Shown piece after piece: positions 55,282 through 64,000 of a DNA stretch of 64,000 nt (position 1 is the stretch's first letter; each line of letters opens with the position of its first letter). The translations under genes were made by a program, and so were the position numbers. Where the stretch lies: assembly GCA_963576475.1 (NCBI GenBank), contig OY754981.1, positions 18,690,570-18,754,569 of the forward strand, given 5' to 3'. The DNA comes from Molanna angustata. Taxonomy: Eukaryota > Arthropoda > Insecta > Trichoptera > Molannidae. The notes under the pieces are model-generated. The model had not been told where the DNA came from, did not search any database, and saw nothing but the letters and a program-made list of their open reading frames with translations.

Positions 55282-55766
55282 TTATTTACTCAGCCACTTC
55301 TTGAGTCCAGTATTGGACAAAGGCCTCCCGCTTGGACTTCCAATGGTCTCTATCCTGTGCCATTCTTCGCCATTCAGGACCTGCCACTTTTTTGATGCCA
55401 TCTGGTCTGGGGCCTTCCCACGCTTTTGCTTCCCGTTCTTGGCCTCCAGTCCATCACAGTTTTTGTCCATCGTCCATCTGACATCCGAGATACATGACCC
55501 GCCCAACTCCACTTTAACTCCGCTATTCTTTTGGCCACATCCGCTACTCCTGTGTTCTTCCTAATCCATTCATTAGTTTTGTGGTCCCTTAGCGAGATAT
55601 TCAACATTCTTCTTTCCATCGCTCTTTGTGTCACATGGAAGACACTTAATAGATTACGCGTCGGTGTCACCAGAAGCATAGAGAACATGCTAAGGTGGAG
55701 TATAAGGGTGGAAGAGGATGTTTCCTGCAATTGCGGCGAGATACAAACTGACGAACACCTCCTCAT
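55282..55766 (-). pseudogene. RTE-like LINE C-terminal region, frameshifted
   Basis: Minus strand. One frame reads TQRAMERRMLNISLRDHKTN, GVADVAKRIAELKWSWAGHV, SRMSDGRWTKTVMDWRP and GRPQTRWHQK; a second frame continues with KKWQVLNGEEWHRIETIGSP. Order and motifs (QRAMERRML-x-x-SLRD, DVA-x-x-I-x-x-LKW-x-WAGHV-x-RM, GRP-x-TRW) match RTE-type ORF2 after the RT. The frameshift is near 55400-55420. The left-edge relic at 1-190 resembles this copy. Confidence 0.85.
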
Positions 55767-55941
55767 CTGTCAAGATATGCCAGTGAGATGCGACGCAGAG
55801 GACTTGAAGATTGTTAATTACAATGCCGTTGCGGTTGCTGTATTCTGGAGTGGGTATGCAGGGATTCTAGAGATGTTTCCTTTTGTTAATCATATAAGTA
55901 ATCCTTTGGATGTAGTGAGGAATAATAAAATTAAAATTTGA
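55636..55941 (+). pseudogene. LINE ORF2 C-terminus with Cys/His motif (plus)
   Basis: WKTLNRLRVGVTRSIENMLR, WSIRVEEDVSCNCGEIQTDE, HLLICQDMPVRCDAEDLKIV, then AVAVAVFWSG and a stop at 55939-55941. W-K-x-LNRLR-x-GV-x-R...C-x-CG-x-x-QT-x-x-HLL-x-C is a frequent arthropod non-LTR C-terminus. Plus orientation and its start (~55636) imply that this fragment and the minus RTE-like fragment adjoin; the overlap of frames leaves the exact junction unsettled. Confidence 0.78.
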
Positions 55942-56378
55942 TAAAAATCACCTACATTAGTTATTCGTATGAGTTTTAAGAAAAAAAAAACCGACATCGT
56001 CAATATCACATAACTAAGACAATAAAAATTACGAGTGTATGTAAAAAAAATCCAGCATTGTAAACATTATTCATTATTTCACAGATGGAGACCAAAGATA
56101 ATTGTATTATGCTAGTTTAATAGGAATGTCAGCCTTATGTTTTCTATATAATATGTACTACCGTACTGTCCCATTTGTGATCCAACTTTACTTACTACTT
56201 ACTTACTTTGTACCTCTGCTTTCAAAATTTATTTCATGTAATAACCCACTCACGCTGCACTGCTATACCTCGTCACAAACTCCAACAAGTTCATATTAAA
56301 TTTATACACAGACGGAATTCGGTTTCGGTCTCCTTTGGCTGAAAAAATAATAATTGGATTATTTCCGTTGTTTTTTTT
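55942..56378. other. AT-rich spacer
   Basis: No gene or repeat partner noticed. Confidence 0.5.
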
Positions 56379-56793
56379 AATAATAATTGGACAAGTGAAA
56401 CATCTGACTATACGTCTAGTCAATACGTCTCGGGTTCAATTCCCGGTGCCACCCAGTTTTTAATAATAATTGGACAAGTGAAACATCTGACTATACGTCT
56501 AGTCAATACGTCTCGGGTTCAATTCCCGGTGCCACCAAGTTTTTAATGATAATTGGACAAGTGAAACATCTGACTATACGTCTAGTCAATACGTCTCGGG
56601 TTCAAATCCCGGTGCCACCCAGTTTTTAATAATAATTGGACAAGTGAAACATCTGACTATACGTCTAGTCAATACGTCTCGGGTTCAGTTCCCGGTGCCA
56701 CCCAGTTTTTAATAATAATTGGACAAGTGAAACATCTGACTATACGTCTAGTCAATACGTCTCGGGTTCAATTCCCGGTGCCACCCAGTTTTT
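56379..56793 (+). repeat. Five tandem 83-bp tRNA-like units
   Basis: Units start at ~56379 with an exact spacing of 83 bp (GGACAAGTG at 56389, 56472, 56555, 56638, 56721). Each contains the palindromic TGACTATACGTCTAGTCA, then GTCTCGGGTTCAATTCCCGG, a good T-arm/B-box, and GTGCCACCCAG. Only a few substitutions separate units. The D-arm half of a tRNA is absent. The T-arm plus AGTTTTTAAT resembles the SINE2 head-body junction, so this is probably a SINE-head relic that expanded in tandem. Confidence 0.92.
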
Positions 56794-56997
56794 TTCGGTT
56801 TGTTATTGAAAGGCGACCTACACCATAACTCTAAAATAATGATTTGCAGGTATAAGAATTTTTTATGTACCTACCTATATGTGTATGTGTCCCTTATAAA
56901 TTTTGCTCCGATTGATGCACATAGCCAAAAACTTCAAAACATTCAGAATTTTCAATTTTTGTTCCAGTCAGGGGTAATAAACATTTGAATTAATATT

Positions 56998-57722
56998 TTA
57001 TATTTCCACATATCTAAAAAACCATAAAAGCTAGAAGGCTGAAAATTGTAAAAATATAGACAAATAAAATTTCTCAAACTTATGTTTCTCAAACTTTTTT
57101 ACTTAAAAAATATATTTAAAGCGGTAGGTATATCTCAATCTTTGTCCAACTATTTATGTAAAAATTGAATTTAGCGACGACATTGTTTTATATATTGTCA
57201 GATCAGGGGAAGAAAGAGCCACAAAACGTATCCTGCAAAATAACCATGTGGGCAAGAGACCCCTGGGAAGACCGAGGCAGAGATTGATGGACAATGTTAC
57301 CCGAGATCTGAACGTGCTGAATGCTTGTGATGACTGGGAGTCCAATGCAGCTGACAGGAAGGCTTGGAAAGCTATTGTTCAGGAGGCTAAAGCTCTACCG
57401 GAGTTCTATGGCCATCGGAAGTAAGTAAGTATGTTTTATACAATTTGTATGGCAGAATACACAATATCTACGGGGATTCAATAGTTTAATAATACTTCAT
57501 ACATACATACATAATATACCATCAAGCCGTATACTTGTTCGGGGTAGGAAAAAAAGGACTCCACACTATCTTATTCTGACATACATTTTGGAAAATACAA
57601 TCTTTTTAAATATTCAATAATTAAGATTTAAGAGATTATGGTTAGGTATGTATTCTTCAACTTAACATACCATCGCTATCGACAGTTGGATCTCTTGTGT
57701 AACATGCAACCAGTCTTATATT
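56998..57722 (-). mobile_element. Repeat R, copy 3 (inverted, interrupted)
   Basis: The reverse complement starts ATAAGACTGGTTGCATGTTA, GAGATCCAACTGTCGATAGC. It continues to GCCATACAAATTGTATAAAA, is interrupted at 57193-57431, and resumes with ACAATGTCGTCGCTAAATTC, AATTTTTA, ending around TTTTATGGTTTTTTAGATAT. It lacks the ORF-bearing right third seen in copies 1 and 2. Confidence 0.78.
57193..57431 (+). pseudogene. LINE C-terminal end inserted in repeat R, with TSD
   Basis: One frame is open from ~57200: GEERATKRILQNNHVGKRPL, GRPRQRLMDNVTRDLNVLNA, DRKAWKAIVQEAKALPEFYG, then HRK and a stop, and a tail GGAAGTAAGTAAGTA. G-K-R-PLGRPR-x-R...D-x-V-x-x-DL...DR-x-AW-x-x-IV-x-EAK is a non-LTR ORF2 C-terminus. 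TGTTTTATA at 57184-57192 is repeated at 57432-57440. Joining the flanks restores the repeat R sequence of copies 1 and 2, so this 239-bp piece is a single severely truncated insertion. Confidence 0.88.
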
Positions 57723-58699
57723 TTGGTGTACGAAGGATTTCAATTTTCCGTGTCAGTAGTTTTAATTTTGCATATCAGTCAATAATTTAATTTTGCATAT
57801 TGGTAACTCATCTCCATTTTAAAGTCTTCATGTCACATTTTTCGCGTCAGTGTAAGTACTCTTAATTATACAAGTCAATATAATCTTAATTTTCCCATCA
57901 GTACAATTTAAACTTAATTATTAGATTCTGCTTCAACTTCGGCCGATACCGAATACAGTGTCTCGTATTCGGTCCGTTTCTAGCACAATCATTATACTGC
58001 CGACGAACGTGGTTTGAAGCCTGGCTAAGTGCAATTGTAATAGCGGAATGCGGACAGTATGCAATTTGAAATAGATAAAATAAATTGTTACGATTTATAG
58101 GTTAAATGGAATTTACTTAGCCGAGATTGAAAACAATCTCAACCCTTTCACAGCCGCCAGCCAACTAACTACATACCTACATCATTTTATATTGTTGCTG
58201 TTGGTAACAATGTAAATATTATTGACATTGCAATGATAGATATCTTGCTTGCTAAATATTTCATCCCACAGACTTGATGTAATATTCAGATACGGCCATA
58301 TTCATATTAATCTATATAAATAAAACAAAGTCAGGTAAGTTACCCCATTTATTATTGAAGAACGGATGAACCAATTGTAATGATCTCTTACATATTTGTT
58401 GGATTCCTCTCCGACCCGGATAGCAGAATAACTATTACCTTCACGTAAAAAACTATACCGAAATTAAAATTTAAATAAATTAAAGCACTCTAGTACCTGA
58501 ATATAATGATCAAAAGTTTATATTAAATCCGTTAACTCTTGAACGATTTTTTAAAGGTAAGTACACGTACTACATTACTAAATAGTCATAGAACGATGAA
58601 ACATTTTAATCATAAATATTTAAATATTTAAATCATAATGGTATCATATATAAAAGGCATAACTTTTACATGCAGACTGAGAAATGCTACATGAAACTA
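57723..58699. other. No gene
   Basis: AT-rich. Nothing recognised except a GC-richer spot at 57935-58030 without ORF. Confidence 0.5.
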
Positions 58700-59060
58700 G
58701 CGGACCCGATAGACGTTGTCCTGCCCGAATGTTGACTTGCCTGATATTAGCTGGTTTAGCAAACATAAAAATAACCACACCCCATCACGGCATATCCGAC
58801 AATATGGCGTAAAAATGGTGTGCATTAACTTATTAAAGGAAGCACGACACATGCGTGTATACCCACACATCAGTCTCGCCTCATCTAAAAAAGGCAACAT
58901 TAATGGGTGGGGAAATATGTAAGGTGTGCTTTTGCCTGTTGTATTTTCAATCATCCGGCTCTACGGGACACCAGAAAATGATAATATAAAAAAATTTCAT
59001 CACAATCGGTACAGCCGTTTAGGAGTTCAGTGACATACACGCGCACAGAAGAATTATATC
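58700..59060 (+). repeat. Dispersed repeat Q, copy 4, with element end
   Basis: CACGGCATATCCGACAATAT, ACACATGCGTGTATACCCAC, CATCTAAAAAAGGCAACATT, GTATTTTCAATCATCCGGCT and ACACCAGAAAATGATAA follow the order of copies 1-3. It continues into TCATCACAATCGGTACAGCC, GTTTAGGAGTTCAGTGACAT, ACACGCGCACAGAAGAATTA, a terminus of common arthropod transposon style. A second such terminus is at 59225-59290 (ATCGGTATAGCCGTTCGGGA). Confidence 0.7.
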
Positions 59061-59287
59061 TTTATAAAGATATTAATAAAACTCCTGTTTCGCATTTTAT
59101 TGTATACCTCAAAAGTTTGCATAATACCAGGCGTACATTTTTACATATTTTTTATATCCTCCTATTTCCACTGTTACAATTTTTGATTCGAATTGTGAAT
59201 CTAAACCATTCAGGGACCCACTCAAAACACACAAAAAATGTCATCAAAATCGGTATAGCCGTTCGGGAGTTCAGTGATCTACAGAAA

Positions 59288-59507
59288 TAATAATAATAAT
59301 AATAATGAACACATCCTTGCACCCTGCACAAGTGGCGAGTTTATTGCCGTATGGCAATTTCTTCCAACTAACCAGTGTTTCCAACCCAGAGAAGCAATAT
59401 TTGCGTGAGAAATGAATTTAAATAAATTTCTCCTCTGCTGGGAATCGAACCCAGGACGCCTTCACAGAAACCCAACGGCTTATCAACTGTGCCACGGCGG
59501 TTGGCGT
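59288..59507 (-). mobile_element. SINE3, complete copy
   Basis: Reverse complement: tRNA-like head CGCCAACCGCCGTGGCACAG, TTGATAAGCCGTTGGGTTTC with B-box CTGGGTTCGATTCCCAG. Then a body (GAGGAGAAATTTATTTAAAT, TCACGCAAATATTGCTTCTC) and a tail TTAGTTGGAAGAAATTGCCA, TACGGCAATAAACTCGCC, ending in (ATT)n. The tail is shared with the CR1-like family A LINEs, including the stem-loop ATTGCC-GTAT-GGCAAT. Fragments: 26590-26885, 30367-30432, 48141-48212. Confidence 0.87.
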
Positions 59508-60459
59508 ATATCTAAAGTAATAAAGCAATCAATATGTTAGTGTGTGTGTGTGTGTGTGTGTTTGTCTCACGCCTTTTGAAAAACCAAGAGCATCTAAAAA
59601 TCTAATTTATGTGCGAACATGTACCAGTATACCTGATGCAGTGTCACGCTAAAAATAATGCGATTAAAATGCTGAATTTTAAAGATATTTCAAAAATTAT
59701 TTTTTCATACAAAATTTTCCAAGTCATATCTGTCAAAAAAGTGTACATTTTGCACGCAAATATCTGTTCGTTTAAAAGTTAGAAGTACGTATTTACACGA
59801 AAAAAATATATTTTCAAGTATAACTTAGCTTTTAAGTGAAAAACATGGTGAATAATTTGTCTAATTATAATGTTTAACTTATTTTTAAAGTAAGCGTTTT
59901 GTACAAATGTACATATAACCCCGCCATTTTAATATCTTTTCATACGATATTTAATTTTCCTACCGAATGAATATGTTCTTGAAAATAATAAACCTTTGAA
60001 ATAAATGAAATTATGAAATCATAAAATGAAACACAAGACATTACAGCAAGTTTTAAGACATATATTGTAAAAATCTGTTAATTATTAGTAAAGATATAGG
60101 CGTAATAAAATTGCATAATTTGTATATAATATTTGATATTTCGGACAATTTTCATTTTTATGGCATCGAACAAACCAATGTAGGTACCTACATATTATTC
60201 AAAAAATGTCTACAAACCATTTGATATTTTTTACATGTTCTATGGTTACTATGGTTACGGACACATTCTGATATTCAAATAAAATTTGTTATAAATCGAA
60301 TTCGAATTAATTTAGAACATCATTGTAGGTAGGTACCTACATACCTAATACTACTTAAAAACCAACAATATACTAATTTCGTATAGGAAAATTATTAAAC
60401 TATCTAAGGTTAACAACTACAATACACATGTCATTCAATCAACAAACTATTTCCTATAG
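59508..60459. other. TG microsatellite and anonymous AT-rich DNA
   Basis: A (TG)n tract at 59541-59561 is followed by the dispersed repeat piece TTTGTCTCACGCC...AAGAGCATCTAAAAAT shared with 1705-1768. The rest is AT-rich without a gene, with GTAGGTAGGTACCTAC words near 60330. Confidence 0.6.
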
Positions 60460-61370
60460 TGAAATTCTTCTTTTATTCAAGTAGACCTTTGGGTGATTTT
60501 TTATACAAGCTATTTCTTGGAGTTTAATTCTTCTTCCTCTTCTTTTGTGAAGTCATTTGGGACAGTTCATAAATAAACTATTTCCTATAGTCTAATTTTT
60601 CTTTTTCTTAATTTATGTAGACCTTGGGTGAGTTTTTATACAAACTATTTACTATAGTCTAATTCATCTTCTTTTATGTAGCCCTTTGGGTGAGTTTTTA
60701 TACAAACTTATTCCTATTATCTAATTCATTTTCTTCTTATTTTATGTAGACCTCTGGGCCAGTTTTGATACCAACTATTTCTTTTAACGTAATTCTTCTT
60801 TTTCTAATTTTATGTAGACCTTTGTTGAATTTTGTATAAACTAACTTCCTATAGTCTAATTTTTCCTCTTTTATGTAGACCAAGGGAGAGTTTTCATACA
60901 AACTTTTCCTTTAGTCTAATTCTTCTTCGTCTTCTTTTATGTTGACCTTTGTGTTAGTTTTTATACAATCTATTTCCTGACGTATAATTATTCTTCTAAT
61001 ATGTAGACCTTTGGGTCAAATTTTTATAGTAACTACTTTCTATAGTCTAATTCTTCTTTTTCTTATTTTTTGTAGATCTTTTGGTTAGTTTTTATGCAAA
61101 CTATTTCCTTTAGTCTAATTCTTCGTTTTCTTATTTAATGTAGACGTTGGGTGAATTTTATATAAAATATTTCCTATAGTTCAATTCATCTTCTTCTTCT
61201 TTTATGAAGACCATTTGGTCAGTTTTTTATATAATACATTTACTATTGTGTAATTCTTCTATTGCATCTTTTATGTAGACCATTGGGTCAGTTTTTATTA
61301 CAAACTATTTGTTATAGTCTTATACTTATTCTTTTTTTTTCATTTAGTCTTTTGGGTTAGTTTTAAGTCT
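60460..61370 (+). repeat. ~66-bp minisatellite, about 14 units
   Basis: Each unit carries AGTCTAATTCTTCTTCTTCT, TTTATGTAGACCTTTGGGTC and AGTTTTTATACAAACTATTT. The TGTAGACC word (or a variant) recurs near 60479, 60548, 60617, 60677, 60745, 60813, 60874, 60940, 61001, 61071, 61139, 61204, 61275 and 61344, spacing 60-71 bp. Units are diverged by substitutions and small indels, so the array is old and not homogenised. A further isolated unit is embedded at 61625-61665 in the next array. Confidence 0.9.
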
Positions 61371-61424
61371 TAAAGTCTATTGTATAGAAATATTATAAAC
61401 AACATGCACACTTGACGAAAATAC

Positions 61425-62065
61425 ATAAAACGAATGGGATGTGACCATCACTAGAATCTTCTCAATACTTTTTTTCAATCGAAATTTACACCATTTATTA
61501 TATCATCATATATTGCTTAATTTTCAATAACTTCACATTTGATTTTGATGACAATATAATAAAAAATCGGGGTTGTGGCCATTACTGGACTCTTCACAAC
61601 GTTTATATTCAAATTAAAAACTATTTAAGTCTTCTTCTCTAATGTAGATCAGTTTTATTGTACAAAAATATAATAATCTATAGGTATGCACACTTGACGA
61701 AAAATATAAAAACGAATGGGATGTGACCAACACTAGAATCATTTCAGTACTTTTGTTTATTTAATTTTTAAGCCATTTCGCATCATCCAAAATTACTAAA
61801 TATTTAAAACACATTTGCGTTCGATGACAATATATAAAAATAGGAGTTGTGGCCAAATCTAAACTCTTTACAGCGTTGTCTCTTTATAATCAGTCATATT
61901 TAAAACCATTTACCATAGTCCATGCGTGCAGAAATTGTATGTACCTATGTACTTATATATAAAAACAAATGGGTTGTGACCATCACTTGAAAATTTTACA
62001 TCGCTTAAACTCAATTAAATTTCAAACTACTTTTCATACTACGAATTAGCAAATATTTTTTGTGA
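61425..62065 (+). repeat. ~137-bp tandem array of element-M-like ends
   Basis: Five diverged units: 61432 (AAACGAATGGGATGTGACCA), 61565 (AATCGGGGTTGTGGCCATTA), 61706 (AACGAATGGGATGTGACCAA), 61842 (AAATAGGAGTTGTGGCCAAA), 61962 (AAACAAATGGGTTGTGACCA). Each is followed by CACTAGAATC-TTCTCA or a variant. The core AAACGAGTGGGTTGTGGCCA...ACTC-TTCAC is the left end of element M (11903, 15701, 37496). Confidence 0.78.
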
Positions 62066-63179
62066 CAATATTATATAAACGATTGCTTATTCCTTCACTA
62101 ATTTACATTCTTGGCCAACGGCGGGACATAAAAGCTAGTATAAACATAAGTAAATTTGAAAATTTTTAATTTTGTATGAGATTTGTGCTGCCGGTGTACT
62201 ATATTAATATTTATCATTTTTAAACATAGATCTATTAAAACGAATTAATACAAAATTGAATAATGAATTTAAAAATACAAACCTTTTCTTTAACCAAACA
62301 CGTATCACAAATAATAACCAACGACATATCAAATTCACTTATCACAGAAGAATATAAATTTACACAAAAAACTCAATAAATTACACATTAATTAGAAAAA
62401 ATAAACTTTAATTAACAAAGCTAGTAATAACATATTTATATTTTTAAAACTGACAAATATGAACACAATATAGAAACAATATAGAAAATTCAATAGACAA
62501 TATAGAAAATTCAATAAAAGCGATTAAGCAATTGATAGTTAAAATCGGAGTAATACTTTTGACACACAAATGAAACATTCGTATAATAGTTCAAAACACA
62601 TCGTAAAAATGCACAACTTAGTGGAATAAACAAACTCAAAACAAACTAATACTATGACACGAAGAGTTCTTATAAAACCACGAGTGATTCAATTAAAATT
62701 GTTTACATTTTAGTGAGCAAACGGGGCGTCTCTGACGGACGAAAGCTTATCCAGAAATAAAGCTAAAATCTCTCCAGGAATCTAATTCGGGAGACCAAAA
62801 AAGTAGCCAACATACCATAAGATCTTTATGGACAGAAATGAGCATCACGCTCATTATGTTGAATCGTAACACAAATAGTTTACTCTCACTCAAATACCAA
62901 GCGAAGTATTATGAAAATATGAAGAATCCCGCATGAGTGCGGATAAAAATTATTTGGATAATCTCTTTGTACCATACGAATAGGACAATTTAGCGAATTG
63001 TACCGGACTGTTCAGAGCTCACGCAATCAGAATTATTGTTATTTAATACAAAGAATTAGTCAAAAATGATCGTTTACCTCAAAGCGATTGACAATATGGA
63101 CAATATGAACATATATATTTTAAAATTGAAAAAAAATGACCACATATCGGAATACCGAACTCTTGTTGCCAATCAGGCA
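62066..63179. other. AT-rich, no gene
   Basis: 62112-62140 has TTGGCCAACGGCGGGACATA, AAAGCTAGTA, a transposon-end-like word related to 38790-38820 in style only. Otherwise nothing. Confidence 0.5.
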
Positions 63180-63650
63180 GCGTAGGAACACTTCTATACA
63201 AGGTTTATCTACGAAATCAATTTCACTTCCTCTCAGAATACGAGTTGCCTCTTAATTCAAATACTGAAAGAACGTCCGGTATCCCAGTACACAATACTTC
63301 ATTTTTCACCACATCTTTCTCCGTACAAGCAGCTCGTCTTTGGAATCACATCCCATCGCAACTTCGAGTTTCATTAACACTTCCCGCTTTCAAAAGAAAT
63401 CTGAGGAATCATTTAACATAACACTTAAATTTGCATCCTTATCCTATCCTTGTCCCCACTTCTCCTGTCCCCTCCGTTTCTTTATTGTTTATGTTTTATA
63501 TATATTTATATTTTCATTATATGTTTTATTCATATAAATTGTTGGTACGTATCATAAAAACAATATGCTTCACCAAATGAATACGGTTGGTTGGAAGATA
63601 TTGCCCGCCATTGTACTCATGTGTTCAAAAAGTTTTAAATAAATAAACAT
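63180..63650 (+). pseudogene. CR1-like LINE 3' end (family A)
   Basis: An open frame of 61 codons from 63236 reads EYELPLNSNTERTSGIPVHN, TSFFTTSFSVQAARLWNHIP, SQLRVSLTLPAFKRNLRNHL, stop at 63419-63421. The IP-x-HNT...SF-x-VQ-x-ARLWN signature is the same as at 23030-23190, so both belong to one family. The 3' tail GGTTGGTTGGAAGATATTGC-CCGCCATTGTACTC lost the loop half of the stem-loop, then AAATAAATAAAC. No RT left. Confidence 0.83.
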
Positions 63651-64000
63651 AGTTCCTATATTTTAATACGAATTTGAATCGAATCGTCAACAGAAAGAAC
63701 TAGTTATTCGCTTCATTTCGATGAAACTAGGTATGGCTGGCACATTACCTGAAATATCACTTCACACGACATGCACGATATATCATTGTACGATAACAAG
63801 AGAAAGAACAAAAGCTTGTGACGTCAGGATTCATGGAAATCATATTATTATTTGCCACTAGTGCTATTTTAAAACTGTTGAGCTACAATATACAAATAAT
63901 ATAATTAACACGAAATAAGATCAAACTGCCGTTTTTTTCTTGAATTTGGAAACTGTTAGAAATGCAGTGTTGAAAAGAGCGTGTCAGTAAAAAATCACCC
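63651..64000. other. No gene
   Basis: AT-rich flank to the end of the window; nothing recognised. Confidence 0.5.

Overview
This window looks like gene-poor, transposon-dense chromosomal DNA from an arthropod, probably an insect. It is strongly AT-rich and has no bacterial-style operons. It is full of 5'-truncated non-LTR retrotransposons (LINEs), tRNA-derived SINEs, foldback and TIR-type miniature elements, minisatellites and frequent TAGGTACCTA-type words. I cannot fix the insect order from sequence alone. No intact multi-exon host gene was found. Nearly every open frame that resembles a known protein is a LINE 3' fragment. The two exceptions are a YqaJ/lambda-exonuclease-type nuclease fragment (47631-48083, minus) and a 70-codon orphan ORF at 22100-22312.

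Layout. 0-10 kb: a decayed RTE-like LINE fragment at the left edge, two copies of a tRNA-Thr-like SINE (SINE1), an L2/CR1-type LINE tail, an 18-bp minisatellite followed by a ~140-bp tandem array, and RTE-type LINE ends. 10-24 kb: three Jockey/CR1-like LINE pieces, two diverged copies of a ~0.5-0.7 kb TIR-like repeat (one carrying a nested foldback hairpin), a foldback element, a ~140-bp tandem array, SINE2 copies, and three copies of a composite repeat containing an RT motif. 24-36 kb: mostly AT-rich DNA with SINE fragments, a perfect 85-bp inverted repeat (28083-28635), and two TIR miniature elements (31881-32008, 34863-35127). 36-50 kb: repeat R copies 1 and 2 with an unrecognised ORF, an RTE-like LINE end, a 3.3-kb I-clade-like LINE with a clean 12-bp target-site duplication (40817-44102) inserted in repeat T, and the YqaJ nuclease fragment cut off by a foldback element. 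50-64 kb: a TIR element, a third foldback element, a Dong/R4-type LINE end sitting in a (TAA)n tract at the end of another LINE, five tandem 83-bp tRNA-like units, repeat R copy 3 with a nested LINE end, SINE3, two adjoining tandem arrays (66-bp and ~137-bp), and a last CR1-like LINE end.

How the parts relate. The elements form a nested record of insertions. Two insertions can be read at base level because target-site duplications and an uninterrupted paralogue are both present: the I-like LINE in repeat T, and the LINE end at 57193-57431 in repeat R. SINE3 shares its 3' end, including a small ATTGCC/GGCAAT stem-loop, with the CR1-like LINE family at 22.5-23.5, 33.8 and 63.2-63.6 kb. This suggests SINE3 was mobilised by that LINE. 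The most unusual material is repeat R, the composite RT-motif repeat, the perfect 85-bp inverted repeat, the tandem tRNA-like array, and an array of short units that resemble the end of a dispersed miniature element.
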